Source: Staphylococcus edaphicus (GTDB lineage: Bacteria; Bacillota; Bacilli; Staphylococcales; Staphylococcaceae). From it: 64,000 bases of DNA. Position 1 is the stretch's first letter, and each line of letters starts with the position of its first letter. A program made the translations under genes and the position numbers. Location: contig NZ_MRZN01000010.1 in NCBI RefSeq assembly GCF_002614725.1, forward strand, positions 1 through 64,000, read 5' to 3'. Positions 35,212 to 47,251 of the stretch are shown piece by piece. A model generated the notes under the pieces. That model worked only from the letters and a program-made list of their open reading frames with translations. It was not told the DNA's origin and did no database searches.

Positions 35212-35805
35212 ATGACTACTGATTTACCTAAAATAGGGAAACCAGCGACGAATGCGTTACATAATATAGGTGTAAAATCATTAGAGGATGTTGCTAAATA
35301 TGATAGAACTACCTTATTGGGTATTCATGGTGTCGGTCCAAAAGCGATTGATATTTTGGAAGATACTTTGAAAAAGAATGATATGCAGTTTAAGAGTGAT
35401 TATGAATTTGATGTGCTATTCAACTTAACGGGTGATTTGAAGTGTGATAACGCACCAAAAAGAAGGGCGATGCTTGAATTTTTAATTGCTTCTGCAAGCG
35501 TTGATAAAGATAAACTACAAGCAATGGTTGCAGAAGATTTTAAATGGAACGTAGCTGGTGCATTTGAATTAGATGGCTTTGAAACATATTATCAAGAACT
35601 TGAAGCACATATAACGACAATTGAATCTATAGATGTAAAAGACAATATAAGCCATGGTAAATATGGCGCGTTACATGGTACTCAAATATTAAAAGATGGT
35701 ACGACAATTTACTTTGCAGATATGTTTGAGTTTGAAAGTCACCGTAAAGATGCTAAGGTAAAATCAATCACGTCATATATCATAATGGACGAAGGAGAAT
35801 CATAG
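35212..35805 (+). CDS. Helix-hairpin-helix plus SnoaL-like domain protein
   Basis: 197 residues from the ATG at 35212 (AAGAAGGAGATGATA upstream). Residues about 1-60 resemble the helix-hairpin-helix of RNA polymerase alpha-CTD (GKPATNALHNIGVKSLEDVAKYD...LLGIHGVGPKAIDILED). The rest (from about 78) looks like an NTF2/SnoaL-like fold (KRRAMLEFLIASASVDKDKL... KWNVAGAFELDGFETYYQEL). Such fusions occur in Firmicutes without known function. The next gene starts immediately after its stop codon. Confidence 0.65.
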   Translation: MTTDLPKIGKPATNALHNIGVKSLEDVAKYDRTTLLGIHGVGPKAIDILEDTLKKNDMQFKSDYEFDVLFNLTGDLKCDNAPKRRAMLEFLIASASVDKDKLQAMVAEDFKWNVAGAFELDGFETYYQELEAHITTIESIDVKDNISHGKYGALHGTQILKDGTTIYFADMFEFESHRKDAKVKSITSYIIMDEGES

Positions 35806-36279
35806 ATGAGTGTACAAGTTGAAGAAAATAAAATCATTTTCACTAGAAATTTTAAAGCTACAGCAGAACAAATATTTAAAGCATACACGGAACCAAATTT
35901 ATTTAAAGAATGGTTTCATCCACAAGGTGCTTCTACAGAAATATATGAATTTGATGTGCAAACAGGAGGCAAAGCCTTTTTTGCAATACGTGCACCTCAA
36001 GGTACAAGCTATACAGTAACGCAATATAATAAAGTGATTGAACCTAAAGTGATTGATTACAATGATTATTTTGCAGATAAAGATGGTAGTATTGATAAAA
36101 AAATGGCAGGTATGCATAATACGATTCACATCGAAACATGTGAAGATGATACATCAAAAGTTACTTCAGTTGCTGAATTACCTGACCCTAAGGCAGCACA
36201 ACAATTAATAGATATGGGAGTCGAAGCAGGTATGAATAGTACGTTCGATAATTTAGAGTTATTATTAGAAAAGTTATAA
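35806..36279 (+). CDS. SRPBCC (AHSA1-like) domain protein
   Basis: 157 residues. Pattern of the AHSA1/SRPBCC ligand-binding fold: FTRNFKATAEQIFKAYTEPNLFKEWFHPQG at the start, GGKAFFAIRAPQG in the middle and the C-terminal long helix (MNSTFDNLELLLEKL). Its ATG follows the stop of the preceding gene with no gap, and AAGGAG lies within that gene's end. The pair is probably a small stress or compound-response operon. Confidence 0.78.
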   Translation: MSVQVEENKIIFTRNFKATAEQIFKAYTEPNLFKEWFHPQGASTEIYEFDVQTGGKAFFAIRAPQGTSYTVTQYNKVIEPKVIDYNDYFADKDGSIDKKMAGMHNTIHIETCEDDTSKVTSVAELPDPKAAQQLIDMGVEAGMNSTFDNLELLLEKL

Positions 36280-36367
36280 AAGACTAAAATGTTAAAAATA
36301 TGTTGAAATTAACCTCAAAAAGAAACTAATCTTTTCGATATAATAGTATTGAAAAGAGGTGTATGTA

Positions 36368-36544
36368 TTGAAGAAACGCTATATAAAAGTACTCGGTTTA
36401 TATTCATTTAGTACATTAATTCCTACACTGTTATTAAATGAAAGACGGTTTGGGAACCATATATTTAAATGGTTGTTACGTACGTTAGTAGGATATGGTA
36501 TTTTTGCCTATGGTTTACATTTTTTAAGCAAATTCAAACAATAA
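36368..36544 (+). CDS. Small membrane protein, hypothetical
   Basis: 58 residues if started at the TTG at 36368, seven bases after AGAGGTG; a GTG at 36359 would overlap that site. It contains a basic N-terminus (KKRYIK), one hydrophobic segment around VLGLYSFSTLIPTLLL and a second around LVGYGIFAYGLHFL. No known family recognised. A strong terminator follows at 36616, which supports it as a real unit. Confidence 0.55.
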   Translation: MKKRYIKVLGLYSFSTLIPTLLLNERRFGNHIFKWLLRTLVGYGIFAYGLHFLSKFKQ

Positions 36545-36615
36545 TTCAATTGTTGTTATACCTTTTATTTATTGCGTAGGTAGTTAGCTACGTAAATTGA
36601 TAAATAAGAAATCTT

Positions 36616-36656
36616 AAAAAGTGTCAGTGCAACGCAAGTTGCACTGACACTTTTTA
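36616..36656. terminator. Bidirectional terminator
   Basis: AAAAAGTGTCAGTGCAAC, loop GCAA, and GTTGCACTGACACTTTTT form a perfect 18-bp stem, between the small membrane protein gene (plus) and bglA (minus). Confidence 0.95.
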
Positions 36657-36658
36657 TT

Positions 36659-40026
<3,368 letters not shown>

Positions 40027-40053
40027 GGTTTTCAGCTCCCTGATTTCAGTTTA

Positions 40054-40099
40054 TGTAAACGCTTTAGTTAATTATAATTATACCGGTACAATTTGTAAA
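40054..40099 (-). promoter_or_regulatory. bglPA promoter with GntR-type palindrome and cre-like site
   Basis: Minus-strand promoter TTTACA (complement of 40094-40099), exact 17-bp spacer, TATAAT (complement of 40071-40076). The spacer holds the palindrome TTATACCGGTACAA (40078-40091), a likely target of the divergent GntR protein. TGTAAACGCTTTAG at 40054-40067 resembles a cre site with two mismatches and sits at the transcription start. Induction by beta-glucoside and repression by CcpA are inferred. Confidence 0.65.
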
Positions 40100-40181
40100 G
40101 ACCTTATTAAAATAAATGTTCGGTTTATTTAATTGTGTTCATGTTATAATGAGTTTGAATTTAATTTAAAGGGGTCAGTAT

Positions 40182-40883
40182 ATGCTTAAGTATGAAAAAA
40201 TAGTCCAGCAAATGGTTGAATATATTGAAGTAGGTCATTTTCAAGCTGGTGATAAATTACCAAATGTAGAAACATTAAAAGAAAAATATAATGTAAGTAA
40301 AAGTACGATAATTAAAGCACTTGAAAAATTAGAAAAGTACGGAATGATTTATCAAGCAAGAGGAAGTGGTATATATGTGCGCAATAAACAGCGGGAAGGA
40401 TATTTGAATTTATTTTCAACGGGCGGATTTAGTGATGAAATGGTTGGTTTAGAAGTGACAAATAAGGTGCTTAATATAAATGAAATAAAGGCGCCTGAAA
40501 GTGTTCGGCAGATATTGAAACTGGATAGTAATGCTCAAGTGTACCAATTAGAACGACTCATATATGTTGATGGAAATATTTTATGCTATGAGCATTCGTA
40601 TTTTAATAAAGACGTTGTCTTATTTCTCAATGAATCCATTGCTGAAGAATCTATATTTAAATATTTAGAACAGCATTTAAAAGTAAAAATTGGATTTTCA
40701 GATATTTATTTTACGGTTGATAAATTGGATGACAAAGATGCCGAATTACTCAAATTATCAAAAGGGAATCCTTGCTTAAAATATGAACAAGTATTTTATA
40801 CAACTACAGGGATACCGTTTGATTGTTCACATTTAACCTATCATTATCAAAATTCACATTTTTATATTCCATCTCAAAAATAA
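40182..40883 (+). CDS. GntR/HutC-family regulator of the bgl genes
   Basis: 233 residues: an N-terminal GntR winged helix (KYEKIVQQMVEYIEVGHFQAGDKLPNVETLKEKYNVSKSTIIKAL) and a C-terminal UTRA ligand-binding domain (about 80-233, with VYQLERLIYVDGN and PFDCSHLTYHYQNSHF). It is divergent from bglPA, like other UTRA regulators that sense phosphorylated sugars. ATG preceded by AAAGGGGTCAG. Likely repressor of bglPA. Confidence 0.88.
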   Translation: MLKYEKIVQQMVEYIEVGHFQAGDKLPNVETLKEKYNVSKSTIIKALEKLEKYGMIYQARGSGIYVRNKQREGYLNLFSTGGFSDEMVGLEVTNKVLNINEIKAPESVRQILKLDSNAQVYQLERLIYVDGNILCYEHSYFNKDVVLFLNESIAEESIFKYLEQHLKVKIGFSDIYFTVDKLDDKDAELLKLSKGNPCLKYEQVFYTTTGIPFDCSHLTYHYQNSHFYIPSQK

Positions 40884-40940
40884 AACGCTCATATAACTTT
40901 GTTCATCTTATACTGCGCGTAAGAATAAGTTATATAAGCG
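40883..40940. terminator. Hairpin between convergent gntR and rrf2 genes
   Basis: AACGCT-ATATAACTT and AAGTTATAT-AGCGTT enclose a smaller TCTTA/TAAGA hairpin; T/A-rich sequence flanks both sides. Confidence 0.7.
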
Positions 40941-40943
40941 TTA

Positions 40944-41345
40944 TTAAAAACGGTCTATGACCGATTGAATCGTATACGTGTTCAGTTTGTTAATGATAGT
41001 ATCGTCTATTTCGGTATAAATGTCATCCAAGGCATGGCTTATATTTTTCCCTACATGACAATGTTGATTCGTATCTTTGTGGATTTTTGCAAAGTGCATA
41101 GAATCTGAAAAAACAAGTTGATATAATTGACCTAGTTTAATTTCATTTGCGGCACAAGATAAGCTATAACCGGAAATACCCTGACTACTTTGGATATAGC
41201 GTCCTTCTTTTAAATAACGGCATAATTTACGAACAAGTGTAGCATTGCTATTAATACTATCTGCAATATATTGACTAGATACTGGTTCTTGTTCTGTAGA
41301 AAGTAGGGTGAGAATGTGTATGGATACGGAAAATTGAGTGTTCAA
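40944..41345 (-). CDS. Rrf2 family transcriptional regulator
   Basis: 133 residues. Winged-helix signature FSVSIHILTLLSTEQEPVSSQYIADSINSNATLVRKLCRYLKEGRYI, then a wing GISGYSLSCAANEI and dimer helix. Cysteines at 42, 64 and 96; the spacing does not match the three-Cys cluster of NsrR or IscR, so an iron-sulfur cofactor is doubtful and a YwnA-like thiol or other sensor is possible. It is divergent from a nitrite-type channel gene, with a 26-bp inverted repeat between them. Confidence 0.85.
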   Translation of the reverse strand: MNTQFSVSIHILTLLSTEQEPVSSQYIADSINSNATLVRKLCRYLKEGRYIQSSQGISGYSLSCAANEIKLGQLYQLVFSDSMHFAKIHKDTNQHCHVGKNISHALDDIYTEIDDTIINKLNTYTIQSVIDRF

Positions 41346-41407
41346 ATCTAAGTCTCCTTTTGAGTAATGCTTGTGTATGTTTTAATTACAAGTAGATTTT
41401 ACTTCAA

Positions 41408-41433
41408 ATGATAGCAACGTGCAATGTTATCAT
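41408..41433. promoter_or_regulatory. Inverted repeat between rrf2 and the FNT channel gene
   Basis: ATGATAGCAACGT and GCAATGTTATCAT form an imperfect palindrome (9 of 13 positions pair), 63 bp before the rrf2 start and 107 bp before the channel gene. It is a candidate Rrf2 operator. Confidence 0.45.
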
Positions 41434-41539
41434 TATAAGAAAATATGCTAAAAACACTATTAAGTATTGAAATAAACTCATATAATAACATTGTTAGTAA
41501 ATTAATAATTTGAAAATTGAAAAGGAGTGCGAGTGGTTT

Positions 41540-42364
41540 ATGGTAGATAATGACAAGTCTATAAAAGATACATATACGTCGAAGGAAACAATTGAAAATA
41601 TCAATAACCAGGTTCAAATCAAAGAAGTCATGTTTGATCAAACGCCAGGGCGTTATGCACTGAAATCAATTATGTCAGGATTTCTATTAGCTATTGTGAC
41701 AGTATTTATGTTAGGTATTAAAACGCAATTTACAGGTACGAACGAAGGTTTAGTAAACCTTATGGGTGCTATTTCCTTTAGTTTAGCATTAGTACTGATC
41801 GTGTTAACGAATTCAGAATTATTAACAAGTAATTTTATGTATATGACAGTAGGCTGGTACTATAAAATGATTGGTATGAATAAAGCGTTAGGTATTATGT
41901 TTATTTGCTTCTTATTCAATATCATCGGCGGTTTTATACTGTTCGCATTAATGAAATTCACACCTATTATGACACCGGAAATGATCAGTAGTTTAACCAG
42001 TATGGTCGATGGCAAAACGATAGATAGTACTTGGTATGCGATTTTAGTAAAGGCTATTTTTTGTAATTTCTTTATTAATATTGGCATTTATGTATCAATT
42101 CAATTTAAAGATGGTTTATCAAAAGCATTCTTTATCGCATGTGGTGTGATTGTGTTTGTATTTATGGGATATGAACATGTGGTATTTAATGCAGGGTTAT
42201 ATTCTGGTATGGTTTTTTATGACTTTGATGCGGTAGCATGGTTACATGTATTGAAAAATATCTTTTTTGCATTTATTGGTAACTTTATCGGTGGTGGTAT
42301 TTTTGTAGGATTAGTTTATGCATACTTAAATGGTAGAAGAGATAGTTTGCATAGTAAATCTTAA
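41540..42364 (+). CDS. Formate/nitrite transporter (FNT) family channel
   Basis: 274 residues from the ATG at 41540 (AAAGGAG upstream); a TTG at 41510 precedes that site and is rejected. About six membrane helices of the FNT fold: YALKSIMSGFLLAIVTVFMLG, LTNSELLTSNFMYMTVGWYY (first re-entrant loop region), IFCNFFINIGIYVSIQFKDG and FMGYEHVVFNAGLYSGMVF. The conserved histidine is in GYEHVVFN. It likely conducts nitrite or formate. Location beside nitrite reductase genes favours nitrite. Confidence 0.87.
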   Translation: MVDNDKSIKDTYTSKETIENINNQVQIKEVMFDQTPGRYALKSIMSGFLLAIVTVFMLGIKTQFTGTNEGLVNLMGAISFSLALVLIVLTNSELLTSNFMYMTVGWYYKMIGMNKALGIMFICFLFNIIGGFILFALMKFTPIMTPEMISSLTSMVDGKTIDSTWYAILVKAIFCNFFINIGIYVSIQFKDGLSKAFFIACGVIVFVFMGYEHVVFNAGLYSGMVFYDFDAVAWLHVLKNIFFAFIGNFIGGGIFVGLVYAYLNGRRDSLHSKS

Positions 42365-42670
42365 TCTTTATATACCTCTAGAATGTGAACGGATACGATA
42401 ATAAAGTATGAATTCTAGAATAGTTTATCTATGCATAACAACATCTATATCATATTTTTCGAGTCATAATAATGAGCGCTGTTATTGACATTTTATTTGA
42501 AAAATACAGGGCATATGATATCAATTTGAATTGTGCGCAATATTCTAAAACATATTAATTGACTCAAATATAAACAAGCCATATTGTATTTATAGAATTT
42601 AAAAGTATATCTATGGTTAATCATTTAATTTTAATGATGGGATAAACAATGAAGAGATAGGAGTGACAAC
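42365..42670. promoter_or_regulatory. Intergenic region with promoter for the GNAT gene
   Basis: 306 bp, no supportable gene. TTGACT (42559-42564), a 17-bp spacer and TATTGT (42582-42587) form a likely promoter. No clear terminator was identified for the FNT gene. Confidence 0.4.
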
Positions 42671-43210
42671 ATGTCTGAATACAATATAAGGATTGCTACA
42701 GAGTCAGATGCAGAAGTGTTACAACAACTGATGCATGAGGCTTTTACCCCTTTAAGAGAATTGGGAATAGATTGGCCATCTGTTAATGCTGATTTAACAT
42801 TAGTAAAAGATAATTTAACAAAAAATACTACATTCGTATTAGAAGATGATAAGGAAATCATTTCTACAATTACAGTGCGTTTCCCATGGGAAAGTAAACG
42901 CCGTATTTCAATTTATCCATTTGTATGGTGGTTTGCTACTAAGCCATCGTATGATGGTAAAGGGATAGGTAGTAAATTGTTAAAATACGTGGAAGAAACA
43001 TTTTTGCGAGATACACTTAAAGTGCCTGCTGTAACATTAGGTACTTCTGCTCGAAAACACCCGTGGCTTTTAGATATTTATAAAAAAAGAGGTTACGAAG
43101 TATACGCAGAACATGAAAATGATGACGGTGATTTAGGTGTCATTATGCGTAAGGTGTTAATACCAGAAAGATTTGATGAAGACGTATTAGGCATGCCGCC
43201 ATTTCATTAA
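42671..43210 (+). CDS. GNAT family N-acetyltransferase
   Basis: 179 residues with GNAT motifs: YNIRIATESDAEVLQQLMHEAF at the start, then PSYDGKGIGSKLLKYVEETFL (acetyl-CoA loop Q/R-x-x-G-x-G as DGKGIGS) and LDIYKKRGYEVYAEHE. Acceptor unknown. Ribosome site GATAGGAGTGACAAC before the ATG. It stands between the FNT channel and the siroheme/nitrite operon but has its own promoter; no functional link can be shown. Confidence 0.85.
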   Translation: MSEYNIRIATESDAEVLQQLMHEAFTPLRELGIDWPSVNADLTLVKDNLTKNTTFVLEDDKEIISTITVRFPWESKRRISIYPFVWWFATKPSYDGKGIGSKLLKYVEETFLRDTLKVPAVTLGTSARKHPWLLDIYKKRGYEVYAEHENDDGDLGVIMRKVLIPERFDEDVLGMPPFH

Positions 43211-43227
43211 AATTTAAAAATAAGTTT

Positions 43228-43270
43228 AAGGAATTCTTTTATTATATAAATAAGGGGATTCCCTATTTTT
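43228..43270 (+). terminator. Terminator of the GNAT gene, overlapping the NreC-like site
   Basis: AGGAAT-C-TTTTATT and AATAAG-GGATTCC pair with small bulges and are followed by CTATTTTTAT. The right arm includes the palindrome AAGGGGATTCCCTA discussed under sirB regulation. Confidence 0.6.
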
Positions 43271-43317
43271 ATTTATAATTGTGAATTAATTCACAAAAAT
43301 CTGTTTATTTATATTAC
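43252..43317 (+). promoter_or_regulatory. sirB-nirBD promoter: NreC-like site and perfect Rex box
   Basis: Promoter TTCACA (43290-43295), 16-bp spacer, TATTAC (43312-43317), giving a start near 43324. AAGGGGATTCCCTA (43252-43265) fits the NreC pattern T(A/G)GGG-N4-CCC with one mismatch, centred about -65.5. TTGTGAATTAATTCACAA (43279-43296) is a perfect Rex palindrome covering -35. The operon should be switched on by low oxygen through NreC and released from Rex by a high NADH/NAD+ ratio. Confidence 0.82.
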
Positions 43318-43350
43318 AATGCAAATATAAAGTAGATGAAGGAGTTCGTT

Positions 43351-44091
43351 ATGAAGGCAAATATAATCGTCATACATGGTATGCACAGCGGAAAGCAAAA
43401 TGAAATACTTCATAATTTTGTTTCTAAATTAATGGAGCGAAGTAAAACAATGGTTCATGTTGCCTTTCTAGAGAGTAAATCACAAACGGTAGAAAGTGTA
43501 GTTGTAAAATTGCTGCAGCAAGGGTATTCGGAATTCATTATTATACCGTTACTTATCTTTCCAGCTAAACATTATTACGAAGATATTCCTTTTATTTTGA
43601 ACAAATTGAAATCGAAATATCCGACGATGCATTATGTTATTTCAAAAACACTCGGTACACATAAACAGATGTCTAAAATAATTCAGAAAAATATTTTAGA
43701 TACTTTAAAAAATATAAATCATATAGAACAGATCATATTGATTGCGCATGGCAGTTCTAATTATCTAGAACCTGACTATGAATTGAAAAAATTAATGCAG
43801 GCATGTGATGTTTTTGATTTGCCTATGCAAATGCTCACTGTTTATGGCGAGTACAATTATCGTCAAAAGATACAAAGATATTTGTTAGAAAATACCAGTG
43901 TATTAATCGTTCCAGTCTTTCTTTATGACGGTTATATTGTTAATGAAATAAAAGCGGGCATCAATCAAATGTATAGGACGTGCGAAATTAATTATACGAA
44001 TGCGATCAATTTTCCGCCTGAACTCCATAAAATCATAGCAGATAGAATTCGAGAAACAGAGGTGCTTTGTGGTGTATCCAGTACAACTTAA
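43351..44091 (+). CDS. sirB: Sirohydrochlorin ferrochelatase, CbiX/SirB type
   Basis: 246 residues from the ATG at 43351 (GAAGGAG upstream). Two CbiX-like halves, each with a small-residue strand ending in a histidine: IIVIHGMHSGKQNE and ILIAHGSSNYLEPDYEL, plus FIIIPLLIFPAKHYYEDIP and LIVPVFLYDGYIVNEI. It inserts iron into sirohydrochlorin in the last step of siroheme synthesis, the cofactor of NirB. First gene of the siroheme-nitrite operon; it was named nirR in staphylococcal literature. It overlaps the next gene by 23 bases. Confidence 0.88.
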   Translation: MKANIIVIHGMHSGKQNEILHNFVSKLMERSKTMVHVAFLESKSQTVESVVVKLLQQGYSEFIIIPLLIFPAKHYYEDIPFILNKLKSKYPTMHYVISKTLGTHKQMSKIIQKNILDTLKNINHIEQIILIAHGSSNYLEPDYELKKLMQACDVFDLPMQMLTVYGEYNYRQKIQRYLLENTSVLIVPVFLYDGYIVNEIKAGINQMYRTCEINYTNAINFPPELHKIIADRIRETEVLCGVSSTT

Positions 44092-44551
44092 TTTAATGAA
44101 TAAAAATATTGTCATTATAGGAGGCGGTACCATTGCTTATAGAAAGGCAAAAAATATTTTAAAAGAAAATCCACAATCTTTAACTATAATCAGTAAAAAA
44201 TTTTTGCCCGAATTTTTTGAACTTGAGCATCATAACTTTAAATTAATTACAAAGTGTTATGACAAACATGATATTCAGCATGCTGATTTAGTTATTGCGG
44301 CAACCAATCATCAATCTATAAACAATCAAATTAAAGATGATGCAAAAAGCACGCAATGGGTCAACCACTGTGGAGACAAGGCACAGTCAGATTTTTTTAA
44401 CATGTTAGAGATCACATATGAAAATATAAAAATAAATTTTAGGTCAGAAGGCCAAGATTACAACAAAATGAAAAAAATGGCACAAGCAGTAGAAAGGTTT
44501 TTAACAGAATTTTATGAGGAGGAAAATTCATGTCAAAACAAAAACTTGTGA
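44069..44551 (+). CDS. sirC: Precorrin-2 dehydrogenase (siroheme synthesis)
   Basis: 160 residues with GTG start at 44069 (or 44072) behind AGAGG. The N-terminus VYPVQLNLMNKNIVIIGGGTIAYRKAKNIL matches SirC, with the NAD-binding GGGTIAYRK loop; the ATG further in would cut this motif's leading strand. It oxidises precorrin-2 to sirohydrochlorin with NAD+. It overlaps sirB at the start and nirB by about 22 bases at the end, so translation is coupled through the operon. Confidence 0.85.
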   Translation: MVYPVQLNLMNKNIVIIGGGTIAYRKAKNILKENPQSLTIISKKFLPEFFELEHHNFKLITKCYDKHDIQHADLVIAATNHQSINNQIKDDAKSTQWVNHCGDKAQSDFFNMLEITYENIKINFRSEGQDYNKMKKMAQAVERFLTEFYEEENSCQNKNL

Positions 44552-46940
44552 TGATTGGTAATGGAATGGCAGGTTTAAGAACCATTGAAGAGATATTAGA
44601 ACGCGATAAAGATAAATTCGATATTACAATCATTGGGAAAGAACCCTACCCCAACTATAATCGAATTATGTTATCGAATATACTTCAACAGAAAATGACA
44701 ATTGAAGAAACGATTATGAATCATTTTGATTGGTATAAACAAAATAATATAGCGTTGATTACAGATGACCCTGTTGTTGAAGTGAATCGAAATCAAAAAA
44801 TGGTAACGACACAACAAGGTCGTATATTTGAATTTGATCTTTGTATATTTGCTACTGGTTCTAAAGCTTTTGTCTTGCCTATACCTGGCGCATTATTGCC
44901 GAGTGTGATTGGATGGCGCACGATTGAAGATACTGAAAGATTAATCGAAATTGCTCAATGCAAAAAAACAGCTGTTGTGATTGGCGGTGGATTGCTTGGT
45001 TTGGAATGTGCAAAAGGGTTGATGGATCAAGGCATGGACGTCACAGTAGTACACTTGGCTGAATGGCTCATGGAAATGCAATTAGATGAAAAGGCAGGAC
45101 GTCTTTTGAAATCGGATTTAGAAGCACAAGGCATGAAATTTAAATTACAGGCAAGTACGAAAGCAATCTTAGGTGAAGAAGACGTCACTGGTATTGCTTT
45201 AGCTGATGGGACAACGATTGAAGCGGATTTAGTTGTCATGGCAGTTGGAATTAGACCTTACACTAAAGTTGCTGAAATGAGTGGTATCGACGTTGGCAGA
45301 GGAATCAAAGTGAATGACTATATGCAAACAAGCGATCCATCTATATATGCAGTTGGAGAATGTGCAGAACACAATGGGAAAGTATATGGTTTAGTTGCAC
45401 CTTTATATGAACAAGGTAAAGTATTAGCTGATTATTTAACAGATAAAGATACTGATGGTTATAAAGGTTCAACTACTTTTACTTCTCTGAAAGTTTCAGG
45501 ATGTGATTTATATAGTGCTGGTCACATTATAGAAAGTGATGGGGTTAAAGCCCTGGAGACATTTGATAGTCAAAGCAACCATTATAAAAAAATATTTTTA
45601 AAGATAATGTCATTGTAGGAGTAGTCTTATATGGTGATATTGAAGAGGGCTCTCGATTCTTTAATATGATGAAAAAAGAAGCATTAATTGAAGATTATAC
45701 AAGAGTCTCTCTCTTACATAAAGATGGAGAAGCGATAGGCGTTAGTATAGCAGATATGTCAGATGATGAAACGATTTGTGGTTGTAATGGTATTGAAAAA
45801 GGTGTCATTACCAATGCGATTCATGCAGAAGGTCTGACAAGTATAGATGAGGTTACAAAAGTAACAAAAGCAGGTAATTCATGTGGAAAATGTAAGGGTC
45901 TTATTGGTCAAATATTAGAGCATACATTAGGCGAAGATTTTGTTGCTAATAAATCTACAGGTATATGCGATTGTACGGATTTAACACGCGATCAGATTGT
46001 AACGCAAATTAGAGCAAAAGGGTTAAAAACATCTGAATCTGTGAGACAACAATTAAATTTTAAAGATAAACATGGTTGTCCTAAATGTAGACCAGCGCTT
46101 AACTACTATTTAAATATGGTATATCCTTTCGAGCACGAAGATGAAATAGAATCAAGATTTGCAAATGAACGATACCACGCTAATATTCAAAAAGATGGTA
46201 CATTTTCAGTTATTCCACAAATGCGTGGTGGTGTTACCGATGCAGCACAATTAATACGTTTAGGTGAAGTTGCACAAAAATATAATGTACCACTTGTTAA
46301 AGTAACCGGCTCACAACGGATTGGATTATATGGTATTGAGAAAGAATGGCTGCCTAAGGTATGGGAAGATTTAGGAATGAGATCAGCTTCAGCATATGGT
46401 AAAAAAACACGCTCCGTTAAAAGTTGTGTAGGTAAAGCTTTTTGCCGTTTTGGTACTCAAAATACAACTGAATTAGGTATGAAATTGGAAAAAACTTTTG
46501 AATACATTGATACACCGCATAAATTTAAAATGGGTGTATCTGGATGTCCGAGAAGTTGTGTAGAATCAGGTGTTAAAGATTTTGGAGTTATTGGTGTGGA
46601 AAATGGTTTTCAAATATATATAGGTGGCAACGGCGGTACAGAAGTAAGTATCGGACAACATTTAACGACTGTAGAAACTGAGGAAGAAGTTATAAGATTA
46701 TGTGGCGCGTTGATGCAATACTACAGAGAAACTGGTATCTATGCTGAACGCACAGCACCTTGGATAAATCGCTTAGGTTTTGACAATGTCAAAGATGTGT
46801 TATTAAATCCATCAAGACAAGATGAACTTTTCAACCGCATTATGGAAGCTAAGCAGGCAGTAGAACAAGAACCATGGTCACACATTTTAAATGATCAATC
46901 AGTTAAACGTATATTTGAAGTAGAGGAAGTGAATGTATAA
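44530..46940 (+). pseudogene. nirB: NADH-dependent nitrite reductase large subunit, frameshifted
   Basis: The coding sequence is intact apart from one frameshift. Codons from 44530 read MSKQKLVMIGNGMAGLRTIEE through residue 362 and stop at 45616-45618. The remaining frame continues from about 45602 as DNVIVGVVLYGDIEEGSRFFN and runs to 46940. The break lies at TTTTTAAAG (45595-45603), where one A appears missing from the expected AAAA, giving a total equal to a normal ~803-residue NirB. Upstream part: FAD/NAD domains (GNGMAGL, VIGGGLLGLECA). Downstream: BFD-type [2Fe-2S] Cys motifs CGCNG and CGKC, and the siroheme/[4Fe-4S] cysteines (CVGKAFCRFG and VSGCPRSCVESG). Confidence 0.9.
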
Positions 46941-47251
46941 TGACAACAAACAAAGTGAAAGTAACTTCAATTAATGAGCTTACATCACTCATTGGTAAAA
47001 AAATGATCATTCAAGATAAAGAAATCGGTATATTTTTAACTGAAAATGGTTCGGTGTACGCGGTAAATAATATATGTCCTCATAAACAAGGCCCACTTTC
47101 AGAGGGCACTGTAAGTGGAAACCATGTTTATTGTCCGTTACATGATCAAAAAGTAGACTTAAAGACTGGTGAGTTAGAGGACTCTGAATTAGAATGCGTT
47201 ACGGTATATGATGTGGAAGTTCATAATGGAGATGTGTATCTATGCCTGTAA
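46940..47251 (+). CDS. nirD: Nitrite reductase small subunit (Rieske-type)
   Basis: 103 residues with a Rieske-like fold: NNICPHKQGPLSEG and YCPLHDQKVDLKTGE supply the C-x-H and C-x-x-H of a [2Fe-2S] cluster. It pairs with NirB in the cytoplasmic NADH:nitrite reductase that makes ammonium. The start overlaps the nirB stop by one base (TAATG) and the end overlaps sumT, confirming co-translation. It is intact even though nirB appears frameshifted. Confidence 0.92.
   Translation: MTTNKVKVTSINELTSLIGKKMIIQDKEIGIFLTENGSVYAVNNICPHKQGPLSEGTVSGNHVYCPLHDQKVDLKTGELEDSELECVTVYDVEVHNGDVYLCL

Noticed and set aside
45586..45603. Programmed -1 frameshifting joining the two halves of nirB
   Set aside because: The run of As is in phase T-AAA-AAA and the later element is A-TTT-TTA; neither fits the canonical X-XXY-YYZ slippery heptamer, and no clear downstream pseudoknot was seen. 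A deletion or sequencing error is simpler.
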